A DNA stretch of 47,757 bases from an uncultured Oscillospiraceae bacterium (GTDB taxonomy: Bacteria > Bacillota > Clostridia > Oscillospirales > Ruminococcaceae), in the NCBI GenBank assembly GCA_949291395.1, contig CASEVW010000063.1:1-47757 (forward strand), given 5' to 3'. This document shows, in pieces, positions 47,231 to 47,757 of this stretch. A model generated the notes under the pieces. It worked only from the letters and a program-made list of their open reading frames with translations, did no database searches and was not told the origin of the DNA. The number at the start of each line of letters is the position of its first letter. Positions within the stretch are counted from its first letter, which is position 1. The position numbers and the translations under genes were made by a program.

Positions 47231-47757
47231 GTGCCGTCCTCCTTCTGCCAAAGGGCGCCGTACCGCTGGGTGAGCAGATCCAGCAGGCCGAAGGCCACCG
47301 CCCCGGTCTGCACCACGGCGGCCCGGTGGGCGATGCAGGGGTCGTGACGGCCCTGGATCTGCAATTCCGCGGGCTGCATGGTGTTCATGTCCACCGTGTG
47401 CTGGGGTTTGTAGATGCTGGGCGTGGGCTTCACGGCGGTGCGCAGCACCAGGGGCATCCCGTTGGAAATGCCCCCGTTCACCCCGCCGTTGTGGTTGGTG
47501 CGGGTGACCACACGGCCTTCTTGAATGTCCAGCGGGTCGTTGGCCTGGCTGCCCCGCATCCCTGCCAGGGCGAAGCCCTCGCCGAACTCCACCCCTTTTA
47601 CCGCCGGGATGCTGAACAGCAGATGGGCCAGCTGGCTTTCCACACTGTCAAAAAAGGGCTCGCCCACGCCGGCGGGCAGGCCGGTGACGGCGGTCTCCAG
47701 CACGCCGCCCACGCTGTCGCCTTCTGCGGCGGCGGCGCGGATGGCCTGTTCCATGGC
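47215..47757 (-). CDS. aroC: Chorismate synthase (C-terminal half; runs off window end)
   Basis: An open frame from base 47757 to the stop at 47215 shows 180 residues, the C-terminal half of AroC, the FMNH2-dependent enzyme that makes chorismate. Seen: GDSVGGVLE, FGEGFALAGMRGSQANDP, TNHNGGVNGGISNGMPLVLRTAVKPTPS and GRHDPCIAHRA (the conserved flavin-site His-Asp). The ATG visible at 47754 is internal; the real start is outside the window. It is the first gene of the visible aro operon; aroB is not seen and may lie further upstream. Confidence 0.96.
   Translation of the reverse strand, partial: AMEQAIRAAAAEGDSVGGVLETAVTGLPAGVGEPFFDSVESQLAHLLFSIPAVKGVEFGEGFALAGMRGSQANDPLDIQEGRVVTRTNHNGGVNGGISNGMPLVLRTAVKPTPSIYKPQHTVDMNTMQPAELQIQGRHDPCIAHRAAVVQTGAVAFGLLDLLTQRYGALWQKEDGTWNTD

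Noticed and set aside
1-47757. CRISPR arrays, tRNA or rRNA genes, insertion sequences, phage genes
   Set aside because: I read through for direct repeats with regular spacing, tRNA-like cloverleaf ends, transposase motifs and integrases and found none. Covariance-model searches would be needed to exclude small RNAs.

Overview
The window reads as chromosomal DNA of a GC-rich, anaerobic, Gram-positive gut-type member of Clostridia, most like the Oscillospiraceae/Ruminococcaceae. This is inference: strong AAGGAGG ribosome binding sites, TTGACA/TATAAT promoters, Firmicutes-type families (YtrA-like GntR, EpsC-type CysE, MnmM/YtqB, WYL, SpoVK-like AAA+, BioY) and third-position GC richness, which produces many long false antisense ORFs. 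I saw no rRNA, tRNA, CRISPR array, insertion sequence, integrase or phage gene.

Layout. 1-0.8 kb: ECF sigma factor with a translationally coupled zinc-binding anti-sigma factor (cut by the window start). 1-4.5 kb: DUF368 and COG2426 membrane proteins (both tied to undecaprenyl-phosphate flippase superfamilies), exonuclease III, and a CPBP protease. 4.6-7.5 kb: a GntR-controlled ABC exporter with two permeases and a 37-residue membrane peptide; its promoter and operator are legible. 7.5-10.1 kb: mutY, a small membrane protein, and an FMN alpha-hydroxy-acid oxidase homologue with a Cys-rich N-terminus. 10.3-13.8 kb: two tandem membrane-anchored LytM/M23-like proteins that lack the zinc ligands, then bioY. 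13.9-16.5 kb: a TetR regulator and a two-module AAA+ protein (degenerate ClpB-like module plus CbxX/SpoVK module).

16.7-24.6 kb is a catabolic locus: LacI regulator, then a DlgD/YiaK-type 2,3-diketo-L-gulonate reductase, an ion-transporter-superfamily permease, a stand-alone hydantoinase/oxoprolinase-A homologue, an HExxH protein resembling ImmA/IrrE, a YhcH/YiaL sugar protein and an HAD phosphatase. Three near-identical LacI palindromes sit in the 330-bp gap before the reductase gene, one just downstream of a TTGACA-17-TATCTT promoter.

24.7-26.3 kb: prfC. 26.6-32.0 kb: an AgrA/AgrC-like LytTR regulator and GHKL kinase, then a 1033-residue GH3 enzyme with permuted domain order and a membrane segment at each end. 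This stretch looks less GC-rich than its surroundings and may be acquired. 32.1-36.9 kb: a GNAT-MnmM fusion, HtrA protease, cysE, an EamA permease and a nitroreductase. 37.1-41.3 kb: a MacAB-type tripartite efflux operon opposite a MerR/TipA-like regulator, which has a 19-bp-spacer promoter carrying a near-perfect palindrome and a strong internal ribosome binding site predicted to make a separate drug-binding domain.

41.4-47.8 kb: a tightly overlapping shikimate/tyrosine operon on the minus strand (aroC, aroE-aroK fusion, aroQ, aroF, aroA, tyrA) ending in a WYL regulator.

The best candidates for undescribed biology are the MerR/TipA dual-product gene with its operator, the tandem pseudo-LytM proteins, the LacI-controlled locus with the metalloprotease-like gene, the GNAT-MnmM fusion, and the signalling/GH3 island.
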